Part shown: positions 55,211-64,000 of the stretch, one piece after another
How positions within the stretch are numbered: position 1 is the first letter of the stretch
Layout: each line of letters starts with the position of its first letter
Source of the DNA: Chromobacterium sinusclupearum
Lineage (GTDB): Bacteria > Pseudomonadota > Gammaproteobacteria > Burkholderiales > Chromobacteriaceae
Direction of reading: 5' to 3'
Length of the DNA: 64,000 nucleotides
Assembly (NCBI RefSeq): GCF_002902845.1
Contig: NZ_PPTF01000014.1
Coordinates: 62,001 to 126,000 of the forward strand
Notes under the pieces: generated by a model
Seen by the model: only the letters and a program-made list of their open reading frames with translations
Databases searched by the model: none
Told to the model about the DNA's origin: nothing
Translations under genes and position numbers: made by a program

Positions 55211-55788
55211 ATTGGCATGGATTATTCAGCCGCATCCGTTTCCGGCTGTCAGCCTGGATCCGGCCGCGCATGGTGTATGGCTTCCGTCGCGGCGACGGCG
55301 CGTACCTGAAGCGCACCCGCGTCTCCAACATGACGCGGATCGAGCACATCGACAAGCTGATGGTCGAAGACAATGTCTATATCGGCCATTTCAACCTGAT
55401 CGACTCCTCCGGCGGCCTGTACATAGGCGAGGGCTGTCAGATCACCAACTATGTGTCCCTGCTGACGCACTCCAGCCATGTGGCGATCCGGCTGTACGGC
55501 CGCGAATACCTGGACCGCGGCAATCATGCGGGTTATCTGAAGAAGCCGACCAAGCTCGGCAAATACAGCTTCATCGGCCCGCATTCGGTGTTGATGCCTG
55601 GCGTCGTCTTGGGCAAGGGCAGCATCGTGTCGGCCTATAGCTTCGTGCAGGCGGGCGACTATCCCGATTTCGCCATCCTGGCCGGCAATCCGGCGCGGGT
55701 GGTCGGCGATACCCGCGATACCGACGCAGAATGGTTGGCGCAGCATCCAGACTTGCATCCGCTGTATGAGGCCTGGGCCAATGACTGA
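55207..55788 (+). CDS. Hexapeptide-repeat acyltransferase
   Basis: The 193 residues have left-handed beta-helix repeats (VEDNVYIGHFNLIDSSGGLYIG; GKYSFIGPHSVLMPGVVLGKG). The protein resembles sugar O-acetyltransferases. The N-terminus is basic and amphipathic (LFSRIRFRLSAWIRPRMVYGF), suggesting a membrane-surface location. It overlaps the flippase stop by 4 bp and the next glycosyltransferase by 8 bp. It probably decorates the repeat unit. The acceptor is unknown. Confidence 0.82.
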   Translation: MNWHGLFSRIRFRLSAWIRPRMVYGFRRGDGAYLKRTRVSNMTRIEHIDKLMVEDNVYIGHFNLIDSSGGLYIGEGCQITNYVSLLTHSSHVAIRLYGREYLDRGNHAGYLKKPTKLGKYSFIGPHSVLMPGVVLGKGSIVSAYSFVQAGDYPDFAILAGNPARVVGDTRDTDAEWLAQHPDLHPLYEAWAND

Positions 55789-56851
55789 TCGCATCGCCCG
55801 CCTGCTGGTGGTGGGTTCGGCCTCGATTCATACCTGGCGCTTCCTGTCCGGCATCGCGCCGCATGTGGACGAGTTGTATCTGGCCTGCAACGGCGAGGTG
55901 CCGGCGGATAAGCGGCCGGCCAATCTGAAAGCTGTGCTGCGCGTGGACTTCAGCCTGAAGGCCTGGTCTTCCGCCGGCCGGCTCAAGGCCTGGATCGCCA
56001 AGGTGAAGCCAGACGTGGCCCACGTCCACCAGGCCAACAGCGTGGCCTGGCACGCGCGCCGCGCGCTGCGCGGCTCGAGCATCCCGATGCTGCTGACTGC
56101 CTGGGGGTCCGATGTGCTGCTGCTGCCGGACCAGAACCGGCTGATGCGGGCCATGGTGCGCGGCAATCTGCAAGCCGCGGCGGCCATCACTTCGGACTCG
56201 CTGTACATGGCGGCGAAAATCCGCGAACTGGCCGGCGATTGCCGGATGTCGCTGCTCAATTACGGCATCGACGCCTTGCCGCCGGCGCCGATCATCGCGG
56301 CCAAGCAGAAGCAAGTACTGTCCTGCCGGCTGCACAAGCCGCTATACCGCATCGACGCCATCCTCAAGGGCTGGGCCGAGGTGGAAAGCAGCGGCCGCTT
56401 CCACGACTGGAATCTGGTCGTCGCCGCCAGCGGCAGTGAAACGGATGGCCTGAAACAACTGGCGGCGGCGCTGGGCCTCAAGCGCGTGGAATTCACCGGC
56501 TTTGTCGATAGCGCGACGCTGGGCAAGCTGTATGCCGAATCGCGCGTTTTCGTCAGCGTGCCGCGGTCCGACGCCACCAGCATCAGCCTGCTGGAAGCGA
56601 TGGGCCATGGCTGCTTCCCGCTGCTGTCCAATCTGCCGGCCAATGGCGAATGGACGATAGACGGCCTCAACGGCGCGATCGCTGAGGATGTCGCCCGTCT
56701 GGGCCCCGAGCTGTGCCGCGCCATGGCCCGCGCCGAGGATGACGCGGCCTTGCAGGCTATCGCCGAGATGAATCGCGGCCTGGTGGCGGCCAAGGCGCTG
56801 CATCAGGCCAATATGGCCGGCTTTGCCGCGTTGTATCGAGAGTTAATTTAA
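55781..56851 (+). CDS. Glycosyltransferase, GT4-like
   Basis: The 356 residues start at ATG 55781 (MTDRIARLLVVGSASIHTWR), overlapping the previous gene. The N-terminal Rossmann domain has KVKPDVAHVHQANSVAW, and a C-terminal GT-B domain has VFVSVPRSDATSISLLEAMG, which holds the E-x7-E-like signature. The donor and acceptor cannot be told. Element D follows 6 bp after its stop. Confidence 0.85.
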   Translation: MTDRIARLLVVGSASIHTWRFLSGIAPHVDELYLACNGEVPADKRPANLKAVLRVDFSLKAWSSAGRLKAWIAKVKPDVAHVHQANSVAWHARRALRGSSIPMLLTAWGSDVLLLPDQNRLMRAMVRGNLQAAAAITSDSLYMAAKIRELAGDCRMSLLNYGIDALPPAPIIAAKQKQVLSCRLHKPLYRIDAILKGWAEVESSGRFHDWNLVVAASGSETDGLKQLAAALGLKRVEFTGFVDSATLGKLYAESRVFVSVPRSDATSISLLEAMGHGCFPLLSNLPANGEWTIDGLNGAIAEDVARLGPELCRAMARAEDDAALQAIAEMNRGLVAAKALHQANMAGFAALYRELI

Positions 56852-56857
56852 TTTTTT

Positions 56858-56961
56858 GCCACGAATGACACGAAAGGACACGAAACCATTAGCCAGCATC
56901 CAGAACCCGAATTGGCGCAGGTTCAATAAAATGTTTGGCACGCGTTCGTGTGGTTCGTGGC
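56858..56961. repeat. CACGAAA inverted-repeat element D
   Basis: This 104-bp element lies between two glycosyltransferase genes. The left arm (56858-56886) has three CACGAA-type units. The right arm (about 56943-56961) matches the complement of the outer units at 15 of 18 positions. The interior is about 55 bp and unlike the others. It begins 6 bp after the TAA, and its right end runs into CTCAAAGGG. Confidence 0.8.
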
Positions 56962-57018
56962 TCAAAGGGTTTGGTCTGTTTGGGGTGGCCAAGCAACAAA
57001 TAAAGGTTTGAAACTGTA

Positions 57019-58119
57019 ATGAAAATCGCCCACCTGACCTCCGCCCACCCGCGTCACGACATCCGCATCTTCGTCAAAGAATGCAGCTCGCTGGCGGCGG
57101 CCGGCCATGAGGTGACGCTGATCGTCGCCGATGGCCTGGGCGAGGAAATCCGCAACGGCGTGCGCATCCACGACGTCGGCCCCAAGACCGGCGGCCGTTT
57201 CGCTCGCATGACCGGCACCGTCAAGCGCGTCTACCAGGCCGCGCTGAAGCTGCGGCCTGACGTGGTGCATTTCCACGATCCCGAGCTGATTCCCGCCGGC
57301 GTGCGGCTGAAACAGGCCGGCATCAAGGTGGTGTATGACGTGCATGAGGACGTGCCGCGGCAGATCCTGGCCAAGCACTGGATACCCGGCGCGGTGCGCC
57401 CGCTGGTGTCCGGCGGCTTCGAGACGCTGGAAGACTGGGCGGCGCGCCGCTTCGACGCCATCGTCACCTCCACCCCGCACATCCGCAAACGCTTCGAGAA
57501 ACTGGGCGCCAACGCGCTCGATGTCTGCAACTTCCCGATTCTGGAAGAGCTGGTGCGCGACACGCCGTGGGAAAGCCGCCGCAACGAGGTGTGCTATATC
57601 GGCGGCATCAGCCGCATCCGCGGCATCGAGCCGATTGTCGCCGCCTTGCCTGACACCTCCACCCGGCTCAATCTGGCCGGCCCATGGAGCGAGAGCGATC
57701 TGAAGGCCAAGCTAACGGCCCAGCCGGGCTGGGCGCGCGTCAACGATCTGGGCATGCTGGACCGCCAGGGCGTGGCCGAGGTATTGGCCAAGAGCAAAAT
57801 CGGCCTGGTGACCTTGTTCCCCACGCCCAATTACGTGGACGCGCTGCCGATCAAGTTATTCGAATACATGGCCGCCGGCATGCCAGTGATCGCCAGCGAC
57901 TTCCCGGTTTGGCGCGAGATCGTAGCCGACGCCGGCTGCGGCGTGCTGGTCGACCCGCAGGATGCCGCGGCCATCGCCACCGCCATCAACGAACTGCTGG
58001 GCGATGAGGACCGCATGCGCCAGCTGGGCGAATCCGGCAAGCGGGCGGTGCTGAGCAAATACAGCTGGGCGGCGGAAGCCGACAAGCTGGTGGCGCTGTA
58101 TGCGTCCTTATCATCCTGA
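57019..58119 (+). CDS. Glycosyltransferase, GT4 family
   Basis: The 366 residues are a GT-B enzyme. The N-terminus has MKIAHLTSAHPRHDIRIFVK and LRPDVVHFHDPELIPAG. The donor-binding end has LPIKLFEYMAAGMPVIASDF, the E-x7-E region (about 272-285). The start is behind ATAAAGG. It resembles capsular or O-antigen transferases of the WbpH type, but the specificity is unknown. It is flanked by elements D and E. Confidence 0.88.
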   Translation: MKIAHLTSAHPRHDIRIFVKECSSLAAAGHEVTLIVADGLGEEIRNGVRIHDVGPKTGGRFARMTGTVKRVYQAALKLRPDVVHFHDPELIPAGVRLKQAGIKVVYDVHEDVPRQILAKHWIPGAVRPLVSGGFETLEDWAARRFDAIVTSTPHIRKRFEKLGANALDVCNFPILEELVRDTPWESRRNEVCYIGGISRIRGIEPIVAALPDTSTRLNLAGPWSESDLKAKLTAQPGWARVNDLGMLDRQGVAEVLAKSKIGLVTLFPTPNYVDALPIKLFEYMAAGMPVIASDFPVWREIVADAGCGVLVDPQDAAAIATAINELLGDEDRMRQLGESGKRAVLSKYSWAAEADKLVALYASLSS

Positions 58120-58125
58120 TTTTTA

Positions 58126-58215
58126 GCCACAAAATCCACGAAAGAACACGAAACAAGGAAGTCATTTTTAAACGAGCTTGCGAATGTATTTCGTGTCTTT
58201 CGTGGGTTTCGTGGC
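58126..58215. repeat. CACGAAA inverted-repeat element E
   Basis: This 90-bp element lies between two glycosyltransferase genes. The left arm (58126-58154) begins GCCACAAAATCCACGAAAG. The right arm (58186-58215) is its complement over three units, with few mismatches and a one-base shift. The interior is about 30 bp and unrelated to the others. It begins 6 bp after the TGA stop, and the next ATG is 11 bp beyond its right end. Confidence 0.85.
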
Positions 58216-58226
58216 GATATCGAATA

Positions 58227-59456
58227 ATGAAAATACTCTACATCAACCACTACGCCGGCAGCCCGCGCCACGGCATGGAATTCCGCCCCTACTATCTGGC
58301 GCGGGAATGGGTGAAGGCCGGGCACGAAGTGAACATGCTGGCGGCCGATGTGTCCCACCTGCGGCAGACCCACCCGCAAGTGCCGGGAAAATATCTGGAC
58401 GAAGACATCGACGGCATCCGCTACACCTGGTGCAAGACGCGTCCTTACGAGGGCAACGGCGTGGGCCGGGTGCTGAACATTTTCAGCTTCCTCGGCAAGG
58501 TGATGGGCCTGTCCGGCCGCTATCTGAAGCAATGGAAGCCGGACGTGGTGATCGCCTCGTCCACCTATCCGCTGGACACCATCCCGGCGGCGTGGATTGC
58601 CGGCAAGACCGGCGCGCGGCTGGTGTACGAGGTGCATGACTTGTGGCCGCTGACGCCGGTGGAAGTGGGCGGCATGTCGCCGAAGCACCCCTTCATCCGC
58701 CTGCTGCAATGGGCCGAGGACTTCGGCTACAAGCGCGCGGACACAGTAGTGTCCATGCTGCCCTGCGCCAAGGACTACATGATGGCGCGCGGCATGGCGC
58801 CGGAAAAATACGCGGTGATTCCCAACGGCGTGGACGTGACGGAGTGGCAGGGCGAGGCGCAAGCCTTGCCGGCGGAGCACCGCATGAGGCTGGCCGAACT
58901 GAAAGCCCATGGCCGTTTCGTCGTCGGCTACGCCGGCGGCCACGGCCTGGCCAATGCGCTGGATTATCTGCTGGAAGCGGCGGCGCGGATGCAGGACGCG
59001 CCGGTGACATTCGTCTTGGTCGGCGACGGCCCGGACAAACCAGCCCTGGTGGCCCGAGCCGCCGAGCTGAAGCTGAACAATGTGCTGTTCCTGCCGTCCA
59101 TCGGCAAGCGCAGCGTGCCGGCCTTCCTGGCCGAGTGCGACGCGCTGTACATAGGCTGGCGCAAGCTGCCTATCTACCGTTTCGGCATCAATCCGAACAA
59201 GCTGTTCGACTACATGATGGCGGGCAAGCCGGTGATCCACTCGGTGGAAGCCGGCAATGACATGGTGCGCGATGCCGGCGCCGGCATCAGCATCGGCGTG
59301 GAAGATCCGGCCGTGATCGCAGACGCGGTCAAGCGCATGGCGGTGCTGCCGCTGGCCGAGCGCGAGGCGATGGGTGCGGCGGGCAAGACCTATGTGCTGG
59401 CCAACCACGATTACGCGGTGCTGGCGCGACGCTTTCTGGCGGCGGTGAAGCTGTGA
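58227..59456 (+). CDS. Glycosyltransferase, GT4 family (WbuB-like)
   Basis: The 409 residues form a GT-B enzyme with MKILYINHYAGSPRHGMEFR at the N-terminus, RLVYEVHDLWPLTPVEVGGM in the acceptor domain, VIPNGVDVTEW, and the donor site region NPNKLFDYMMAGKPVIHSVE. WbuB-type enzymes transfer FucNAc or similar amino sugars. The donor here is unknown. No clear ribosome-binding site precedes the ATG, because element E ends 11 bp before it. Confidence 0.87.
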   Translation: MKILYINHYAGSPRHGMEFRPYYLAREWVKAGHEVNMLAADVSHLRQTHPQVPGKYLDEDIDGIRYTWCKTRPYEGNGVGRVLNIFSFLGKVMGLSGRYLKQWKPDVVIASSTYPLDTIPAAWIAGKTGARLVYEVHDLWPLTPVEVGGMSPKHPFIRLLQWAEDFGYKRADTVVSMLPCAKDYMMARGMAPEKYAVIPNGVDVTEWQGEAQALPAEHRMRLAELKAHGRFVVGYAGGHGLANALDYLLEAAARMQDAPVTFVLVGDGPDKPALVARAAELKLNNVLFLPSIGKRSVPAFLAECDALYIGWRKLPIYRFGINPNKLFDYMMAGKPVIHSVEAGNDMVRDAGAGISIGVEDPAVIADAVKRMAVLPLAEREAMGAAGKTYVLANHDYAVLARRFLAAVKL

Positions 59457-59461
59457 TTTTG

Positions 59462-59559
59462 GCGTAGGGCGGAAGCCCGCATAGCGGGCGTTCCGCCGAT
59501 GCCGTTGCAAGAGATAAATGGTAATGGCGGAACACCCCTTTGGGGCTTCCGCCCTACGC
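59462..59559. repeat. 98-bp cruciform intergenic repeat, second family
   Basis: The outer 17 bases GCGTAGGGCGGAAGCCC (59462-59478) are perfectly complementary to 59543-59559. Each half is itself a hairpin: GGCGGAA pairs with TTCCGCC in both halves, closed by GCCCGC/GCGGGC on the left and CCCC/GGGG on the right. It begins 5 bp after the glycosyltransferase stop. It resembles, from memory, the widespread GTAGGGCGGA-type palindromic repeats of proteobacteria, and is unrelated to the CACGAAA family. Confidence 0.85.
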
Positions 59560-59645
59560 AAGATTTTGCAGGCCGCGCGCGAGGCGCGCGGCGATGGACA
59601 TGGACGGCGGCCATGCTAGGCCGCGCAAAGACGAAAGACTGGGAA

Positions 59646-60809
59646 ATGAGCGAACAGAAATTTTTGCCGTTTGCCTTGCCGGACATCGGCGAGGAAGAGA
59701 TCAACGAAGTCGTCGACGCGCTGCGTTCCGGCTGGGTGACGACTGGGCCCAAGACCAAGCAGTTCGAAGCCGATTTCGCCGCCTTCCTGGGCGACGGCGT
59801 CGAGGCCATCGCGGTGAATTCCGCCACCGCCGGCTTGCATTTGGCGCTGGAGGCGATCGGCATCAAGGAAGGCGACGAGGTGATCGTGCCGTCCTACACC
59901 TTCACCGCCACCGCCGAAGTGGTGCGCTACCTGGGCGCGCACCCGGTGTGCGTGGACGTGGACGCCGCCACCTTCAATATCCGTCCGGATGCGATCCGCG
60001 CCGCGATCACGCCCAAGACTAAGGCCATCATGCCGGTGCACTTCGCCGGCCTGGCCTGCGACATGGACGAAATCATCGCCATCGCCCGCGAGCATGGCTT
60101 GAAAGTGGTGGAAGACGCCGCCCACGCCATGCCCACTTACTACAAGGGCAAGCTGGTGGGCACGCTGGATTCAGACGTCACCGTGTTCAGCTTCTACGCC
60201 AACAAGACCATGACCACCGGCGAAGGCGGCATGGTGGTGTCCAAGCACAAGGACATCATCGCCCGCTGCAAGGTGATGCGCCTGCACGGCATCAGCCGCG
60301 ACGCCTTCGACCGCTACGTGTCCAAGACGCCGGCCTGGTTCTACGAAGTGGTCGCGCCGGGCTACAAGTACAATATGCCGGACACCGCCGCGGCGATGGG
60401 CATCCATCAGCTGAAGAAAATCCGCGGCTTCTACGAAAAGCGCGAAGTCATGGCCCAGCGCTTCGACCGCGAGCTGGCTGGCCTGCCGCTGATCCTGCCG
60501 GCGCGCGCCAAGGACGAGGGCAGCAACCACGCCTGGCACCTGTACCCGGTGCGCCTCAAGCCGGAGGCCGGCATTTCGCGCGACGACTTCATTGCCAAGA
60601 TGGCCGAGAAGGGCATCGGCTGCTCGGTGCATTTCATCCCGCTGCACCGCCAGCCGGTATGGCGCGACGGCTACCAGCTGACGCGCGAGCAGTTCCCGGT
60701 GGCCGACGCGGCGTTCGAGGCCGAAGTGACGCTGCCGCTGTACACCAAGATGACGGACGATGACCAAACCCGCGTCATCGCCGCCGTGCGCGAGATTCTG
60801 GGCGCATGA
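59646..60809 (+). CDS. DegT/DnrJ family nucleotide-sugar aminotransferase
   Basis: The 387 residues from ATG 59646 ([20 protein letters not shown]) are a PLP-dependent sugar aminotransferase. The catalytic lysine is in [16 protein letters not shown], with [10 protein letters not shown] upstream. With the downstream 4,6-dehydratase it would make a 4-amino-4,6-dideoxy sugar, as PglE/PglC- or WlbF-type enzymes do. The end overlaps the sugar transferase by 4 bp (ATGA). Longer frames back to 59499 run into the cruciform repeat and are not real. Confidence 0.9.
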   Translation: MSEQKFLPFALPDIGEEEINEVVDALRSGWVTTGPKTKQFEADFAAFLGDGVEAIAVNSATAGLHLALEAIGIKEGDEVIVPSYTFTATAEVVRYLGAHPVCVDVDAATFNIRPDAIRAAITPKTKAIMPVHFAGLACDMDEIIAIAREHGLKVVEDAAHAMPTYYKGKLVGTLDSDVTVFSFYANKTMTTGEGGMVVSKHKDIIARCKVMRLHGISRDAFDRYVSKTPAWFYEVVAPGYKYNMPDTAAAMGIHQLKKIRGFYEKREVMAQRFDRELAGLPLILPARAKDEGSNHAWHLYPVRLKPEAGISRDDFIAKMAEKGIGCSVHFIPLHRQPVWRDGYQLTREQFPVADAAFEAEVTLPLYTKMTDDDQTRVIAAVREILGA

Positions 60810-61474
60810 GCCAGCGGTTGGAAAAAGAGGGCGGCGAGCTGTTGCCGCCTTGCTGCCGGCCGCGCCGCCACGGCTCGCGGCTGATCAAGCGGCTGTTCGA
60901 CATTGCGGCGTCCAGCCTGGGCTTGGCGGTGCTGGCGCTGCCGCTGCTGGCTGTCGCCTTGTGGGTGAAGCTGGATTCGCCGGGGCCGGTGTTCTTCCGC
61001 CAAGTGCGGGTGGGGCGCGGCGGCACGCTGTTCCGAATCCACAAATTCCGCACCATGCAGGTGGATACCGAGAGGCAGGGCCAACTGACCGTGGGCGCGG
61101 ACAGCCGCGTCACCGGCGCCGGCCGCATCCTGCGCAAGACCAAGCTCGACGAGCTGCCGCAATTGATCGACGTGCTGTTCGGCGACATGAGCCTGGTCGG
61201 CCCGCGTCCGGAGGTGCCCAAATACGTGGCGCACTATCCGGAGGATGTGAAGGACATCGTGCTGTCGGTGCGCCCCGGCATCACCGATTGGGCGTCGATC
61301 CGCATGATCGATGAAAACGAAATCCTGGGCCGCGCCGACGACCCGGAACGCGCCTATATCGAACAGGTGTTGCCGGAAAAGCTCAGCTATTACGTGCGCT
61401 ACGCCGAGACGCACAGCTTGTTCGAGGATATCCGCATCATCGTCGCCACCCTGATGAAGATTGTGACTCGATGA
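60806..61474 (+). CDS. Initiating sugar-phosphate transferase (PglC/WlbG-like)
   Basis: The 222 residues transfer a sugar phosphate from a UDP-sugar to undecaprenyl phosphate at the inner membrane. One re-entrant-type helix ([20 protein letters not shown], about 30-49) is followed by the catalytic core [18 protein letters not shown] and [11 protein letters not shown] (the Asp-Glu dyad), then [11 protein letters not shown]. The short length indicates a monotopic PglC-type enzyme rather than WcaJ/WbaP. The N-terminal 25 residues, with CCRPRRHG, are an unusual extension. Confidence 0.9.
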   Translation: MSQRLEKEGGELLPPCCRPRRHGSRLIKRLFDIAASSLGLAVLALPLLAVALWVKLDSPGPVFFRQVRVGRGGTLFRIHKFRTMQVDTERQGQLTVGADSRVTGAGRILRKTKLDELPQLIDVLFGDMSLVGPRPEVPKYVAHYPEDVKDIVLSVRPGITDWASIRMIDENEILGRADDPERAYIEQVLPEKLSYYVRYAETHSLFEDIRIIVATLMKIVTR

Positions 61475-61938
61475 CGCTGTCTATCCGCGAGGGCCGGCTT
61501 GCCGACGCGGATGCGCTGGCCGCCATCTATTTGGCCTGTCGCCGGGAAATGCCTTATGCGCCGCTGGCGCACGATGAGGCGTCGGTGCGCAGCTGGTTTG
61601 CCGATGCGTTGTTGCAAACCAGCCAGGTCTGGCTGGCTGAGCGTGATGGCCAGATCGCAGGCTTTGCCGCCTGCTCCATGCAAGATGGCATGCGCTGGCT
61701 TGACCAGCTGTATGTCGCGCCTGGCCATCAGGGAAACGGCATAGGCCGCGCCCTGCTGGGGCAGGTATTGTCGCCGTCGAAACAGGCCTGCCGCTTGTTC
61801 GTGTTTCAGGCCAATGCCGGGGCGCGTCGTTTTTATGAGGCGCATGGTTTTACACTGTTGCGCCTGAGCGATGGCCAAGATAACGAGGAGCGTTGTCCGG
61901 ATGTGCTGTACCAATGGTTGCCGGATACGAAAGAATGA
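61471..61938 (+). CDS. GNAT family N-acetyltransferase
   Basis: The 155 residues have the GNAT fold. The acetyl-CoA motif A is VAPGHQGNGIGRALL (about 87-101), followed by FVFQANAGARRFYEAHGF. It overlaps both neighbours (ATGA at its start; its stop lies 2 bp before the next ATG). Its place between the sugar transferase and the dehydratase suggests it may acetylate the 4-amino sugar. Known PglD enzymes are beta-helix proteins, so a different acceptor is possible. Confidence 0.82.
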   Translation: MTLSIREGRLADADALAAIYLACRREMPYAPLAHDEASVRSWFADALLQTSQVWLAERDGQIAGFAACSMQDGMRWLDQLYVAPGHQGNGIGRALLGQVLSPSKQACRLFVFQANAGARRFYEAHGFTLLRLSDGQDNEERCPDVLYQWLPDTKE

Positions 61939-61940
61939 CC

Positions 61941-63821
61941 ATGTTTGAAAAACTGCTAGCCTTCTCCCGCCATAACAAGATGGCGATGCTGGCGCTGATG
62001 GACGCGCTGCTTTTGCCGCTCGCCTTGTGGAGCGCTGTGTTCCTGCGCCTGGGCGGCTATTGGGACCCTAAGCTCAACGCGCATTTGTGGGTCTTCATCG
62101 TGCCGCCCTTGTGGGCGATTCCCATCTTCATCAAGCTCGGACTGTACCGCGCCGTGCTGCGCTATCTGGACGACAAGATCATCTACACCGTGTTCAGCGG
62201 CGTGACTTTGTCCGTACTGGTGCTGCAGGGCGTGATCCAGATGTTCCACATCTGGGCCATGCCGCGCACCTCGGTGATCATCTTCTGGGTGTTCGCCATG
62301 GCTTATATCGGCGGCAGCCGCTTCCTGCTGCGCGGCCTGGTGCGGCGCATCGACGCCACCGAGGCCCCGCGCGATCCGGTGATCATCTACGGCGCGGGCC
62401 AGGCAGGCCTGCAACTGATGCTGGCCTTGCAGGCCGGACGAGAATACCGGCCTATGGCTTTCGTCGACGACAACCCGGATTTGCATCGCCGCACCTACCG
62501 CGGCGTGGCGGTGCACGCGCCGGACGAGCTGCCGGCCCTGGTCAAGGACACCCAGGCCAAGTGCATTCTGTTGGCCATGCCCTCGGTTGGCCGCGGCCGC
62601 CAGCGCGAGATACTGGAATCGCTGGAAAAACTGCGCGTGCCGATCAAACGACTGCCCGGCATGGCCGATCTGGTGTCCGGCGAGGCGCGGGTGGAGGAGT
62701 TGAAGGAGGTCGAGATCGAGGACTTGCTGGGCCGCGATCCGGTGCCGCCCAAGGCCGAGCTGCTGGCGCGCAACATCCGCGACAAGGTGGTGATGGTGAC
62801 CGGCGCAGGCGGCTCCATCGGGTCGGAGCTGGCGCGGCAGATCGTCAAGAACCGCCCGTCGCGCATCGTGTTGTTCGAGCTGTCCGAGTTCGCCTTGTAT
62901 AGCATCGATCAGGAGCTGGCGCAGATCGCGCCGCGGATTCCGCGCACGCCGCTGTTGGGCTCGGTGACGGATTACCAGCGCTTGACCCAGGTGATGCGCG
63001 CCTTCAAGGTGGAGACGGTCTACCATGCCGCGGCCTACAAGCACGTGCCGATGGTGGAACACAATCCCATCGCCGGCATCGTCAACAACGCCTTCGGCAC
63101 CGACACCACGGCGCGCGCGGCGGAGGACTGCGGCGTCGATACCTTCGTGCTGATCTCCACCGACAAGGCTGTGCGTCCCACCAATGTGATGGGCGCCACC
63201 AAGCGCCTGGCCGAGCTGACGCTGCAAACGCGTCATGCCCGCGGCAGCCGCACGCGTTTCGTGATGGTGCGCTTCGGCAACGTGCTGGGCAGCTCCGGCT
63301 CCGTGGTGCCGCTGTTCCGCCGCCAGATCAAGGCCGGCGGCCCGATCACGCTGACGCACGCCGACATCACGCGCTACTTCATGACCATCCCCGAGGCGGC
63401 GCAGCTGGTGATCCAGGCCGGCGCCATGGGCGACGGCGGCGACGTGTTTGTGCTGGACATGGGCGAGCCGGTGAAGATCATCGACCTGGCGCGGCGCATG
63501 ATCCACTTGTCCGGCCTAGAGGTGAAGGACGAAAACCAGCCGGACGGCGATATCGCCATCCGCGTCACCGGCCTGCGTCCGGGCGAGAAACTGTACGAAG
63601 AACTGCTCATTGGCGACAACGTGCAGCCGACCGACCACGCCCGCATCATGCGCGCTCAGGAATACCATCTGTCCGAAGCCGAAATGGCGTCCTTGCTGGC
63701 GCGTCTGCAGGACGCTTGCCAGTGGCTGGACGCGCCGCAAGCCTTCGCCCTGATGCAGGAGGCGGTGCATGAGTTCCAGGCCGCGGAGGCGACGCAGGAC
63801 TGGGTGACGCTGCAGGGCTGA
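61941..63821 (+). CDS. UDP-GlcNAc 4,6-dehydratase, WbpM/PglF type
   Basis: The 626 residues from ATG 61941 (MFEKLLAFSRHNKMAMLALM) fit; an ATG six bases upstream is too close to the GAAAGA site. Four membrane helices span about 13-140. A first Rossmann domain has IIYGAGQAGLQL, and the catalytic SDR domain begins VMVTGAGGSIGSELARQI (about 281). Active-site residues are in STDKAV and NVMGATKR, where Met replaces the usual SDR Tyr, as in WbpM and PglF. It should make UDP-4-keto-6-deoxy-GlcNAc for the aminotransferase. It is the last gene of the cluster, as wbpM often is. Confidence 0.93.
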   Translation: MFEKLLAFSRHNKMAMLALMDALLLPLALWSAVFLRLGGYWDPKLNAHLWVFIVPPLWAIPIFIKLGLYRAVLRYLDDKIIYTVFSGVTLSVLVLQGVIQMFHIWAMPRTSVIIFWVFAMAYIGGSRFLLRGLVRRIDATEAPRDPVIIYGAGQAGLQLMLALQAGREYRPMAFVDDNPDLHRRTYRGVAVHAPDELPALVKDTQAKCILLAMPSVGRGRQREILESLEKLRVPIKRLPGMADLVSGEARVEELKEVEIEDLLGRDPVPPKAELLARNIRDKVVMVTGAGGSIGSELARQIVKNRPSRIVLFELSEFALYSIDQELAQIAPRIPRTPLLGSVTDYQRLTQVMRAFKVETVYHAAAYKHVPMVEHNPIAGIVNNAFGTDTTARAAEDCGVDTFVLISTDKAVRPTNVMGATKRLAELTLQTRHARGSRTRFVMVRFGNVLGSSGSVVPLFRRQIKAGGPITLTHADITRYFMTIPEAAQLVIQAGAMGDGGDVFVLDMGEPVKIIDLARRMIHLSGLEVKDENQPDGDIAIRVTGLRPGEKLYEELLIGDNVQPTDHARIMRAQEYHLSEAEMASLLARLQDACQWLDAPQAFALMQEAVHEFQAAEATQDWVTLQG

Positions 63822-63840
63822 TCGCACCCTCTCCCTAAAT

Positions 63841-63876
63841 CAACGGCTGCAAGCTACCACTTGCAGCCGTTGTCTT
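63841..63876. terminator. Terminator at end of polysaccharide cluster
   Basis: CAACGGCTGCAAG (63841-63853) pairs perfectly with CTTGCAGCCGTTG (63860-63872) around CTACCA, followed by TCTTTA on the + strand. The hairpin overlaps the stop codon of the converging minus-strand frame. Confidence 0.75.
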
Positions 63877-64000
63877 TATCGAAAGCGTCTTTCAGCAGCA
63901 TGGGCGCGGCGAGCAAACCCAGGTTGGCATAGGCCTTGGCGCAGTCGGCGCGCTCGGCGCGATTGATATTGCGCGCCAGCCGGGCTTTTTCCGGATCTTC
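63854..64000 (-). CDS. Hypothetical protein, C-terminal end (truncated by window)
   Basis: An open frame reads from the window edge on the minus strand for 48 codons to TAG at 63854-63856. It ends with LLKDAFDKDNGCKW, and the visible part (ARLARNINRAERADCAKAYA) is helical and protein-like. No family is recognised. It converges on the dehydratase gene with a shared terminator hairpin. The N-terminal part lies outside the window. Confidence 0.6.
   Translation of the reverse strand, partial: EDPEKARLARNINRAERADCAKAYANLGLLAAPMLLKDAFDKDNGCKW

Noticed and set aside
61956..63506. 516-codon minus-strand frame opposite the dehydratase gene
   Set aside because: It is an antisense shadow of a gene with clear SDR motifs, with composition rich in His, Arg and Gln.

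Overview
The window looks like part of the chromosome of a GC-rich betaproteobacterium of the order Neisseriales, most likely Chromobacterium or a close relative. The reasons are the str-S10-spc-alpha ribosomal gene order with infA and rpmJ after secY, the gene repertoire, and the codon use. The genus is inferred from memory of these families, not from a database search.

Region 1 (1-16.2 kb, + strand) is the translation and transcription block: the end of fusA, tuf, rpsJ, then rplC through rpsQ, rplN through secY-infA-rpmJ, and rpsM-rpsK-rpsD-rpoA-rplQ, closed by a strong bidirectional terminator. Promoter-like and hairpin structures sit at the rpsJ/rplC, rpsQ/rplN and rpmJ/rpsM junctions. 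They suggest that rpsJ belongs to the str unit and that the block is read as separate transcription units.

Region 2 (16.2-31.9 kb) holds housekeeping genes: glutaminase, a MOSC protein, two chemoreceptors (one with an amino-acid-binding dCACHE motif), and the conserved minus-strand set miaB, phoH-like, ybeY, corC, lnt with a YciI protein and a HAD phosphatase inserted. A cation/proton antiporter without its regulatory domain, a divergent pseudouridine synthase and a DMT exporter follow.

Region 3 (31.9-49 kb) is more accessory: a TTC38-like protein facing a LysR regulator, an AraC-GyrI regulator before aidB, and a minus-strand run consisting of a secreted alkyl sulfatase, a FadL-type porin, a LysR regulator, and a DUF3302/HlyD/outer-membrane-factor export set. 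Two identical CAT-anticodon tRNAs, a MidA-type methyltransferase, a pteridine-reductase-like SDR, ttcA and a spermidine-synthase-like gene follow.

Region 4 (49.2-63.8 kb, + strand) is a surface-polysaccharide or glycan cluster. wbpA, wbpB, wbpD and wbpE make a 2,3-diacetamido-glucuronic acid nucleotide sugar. A flippase, a hexapeptide acyltransferase, three glycosyltransferases, a 4-keto-sugar aminotransferase, an initiating sugar-phosphate transferase, a GNAT protein and a WbpM/PglF-type dehydratase follow. No Wzy polymerase and no WbpI epimerase are visible.

The most unusual signal lies in region 4. Five intergenic inverted-repeat elements share arms built from tandem CACGAAA units and have unrelated interiors. 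One of them (51705-52128) encloses a gene for a GxxExxY-type PD-(D/E)XK nuclease-like protein exactly between its arms. This looks like an autonomous element plus four short non-autonomous relatives, all within 8 kb and each placed just after a stop codon. A further, unrelated 98-bp cruciform repeat lies at 59462-59559.
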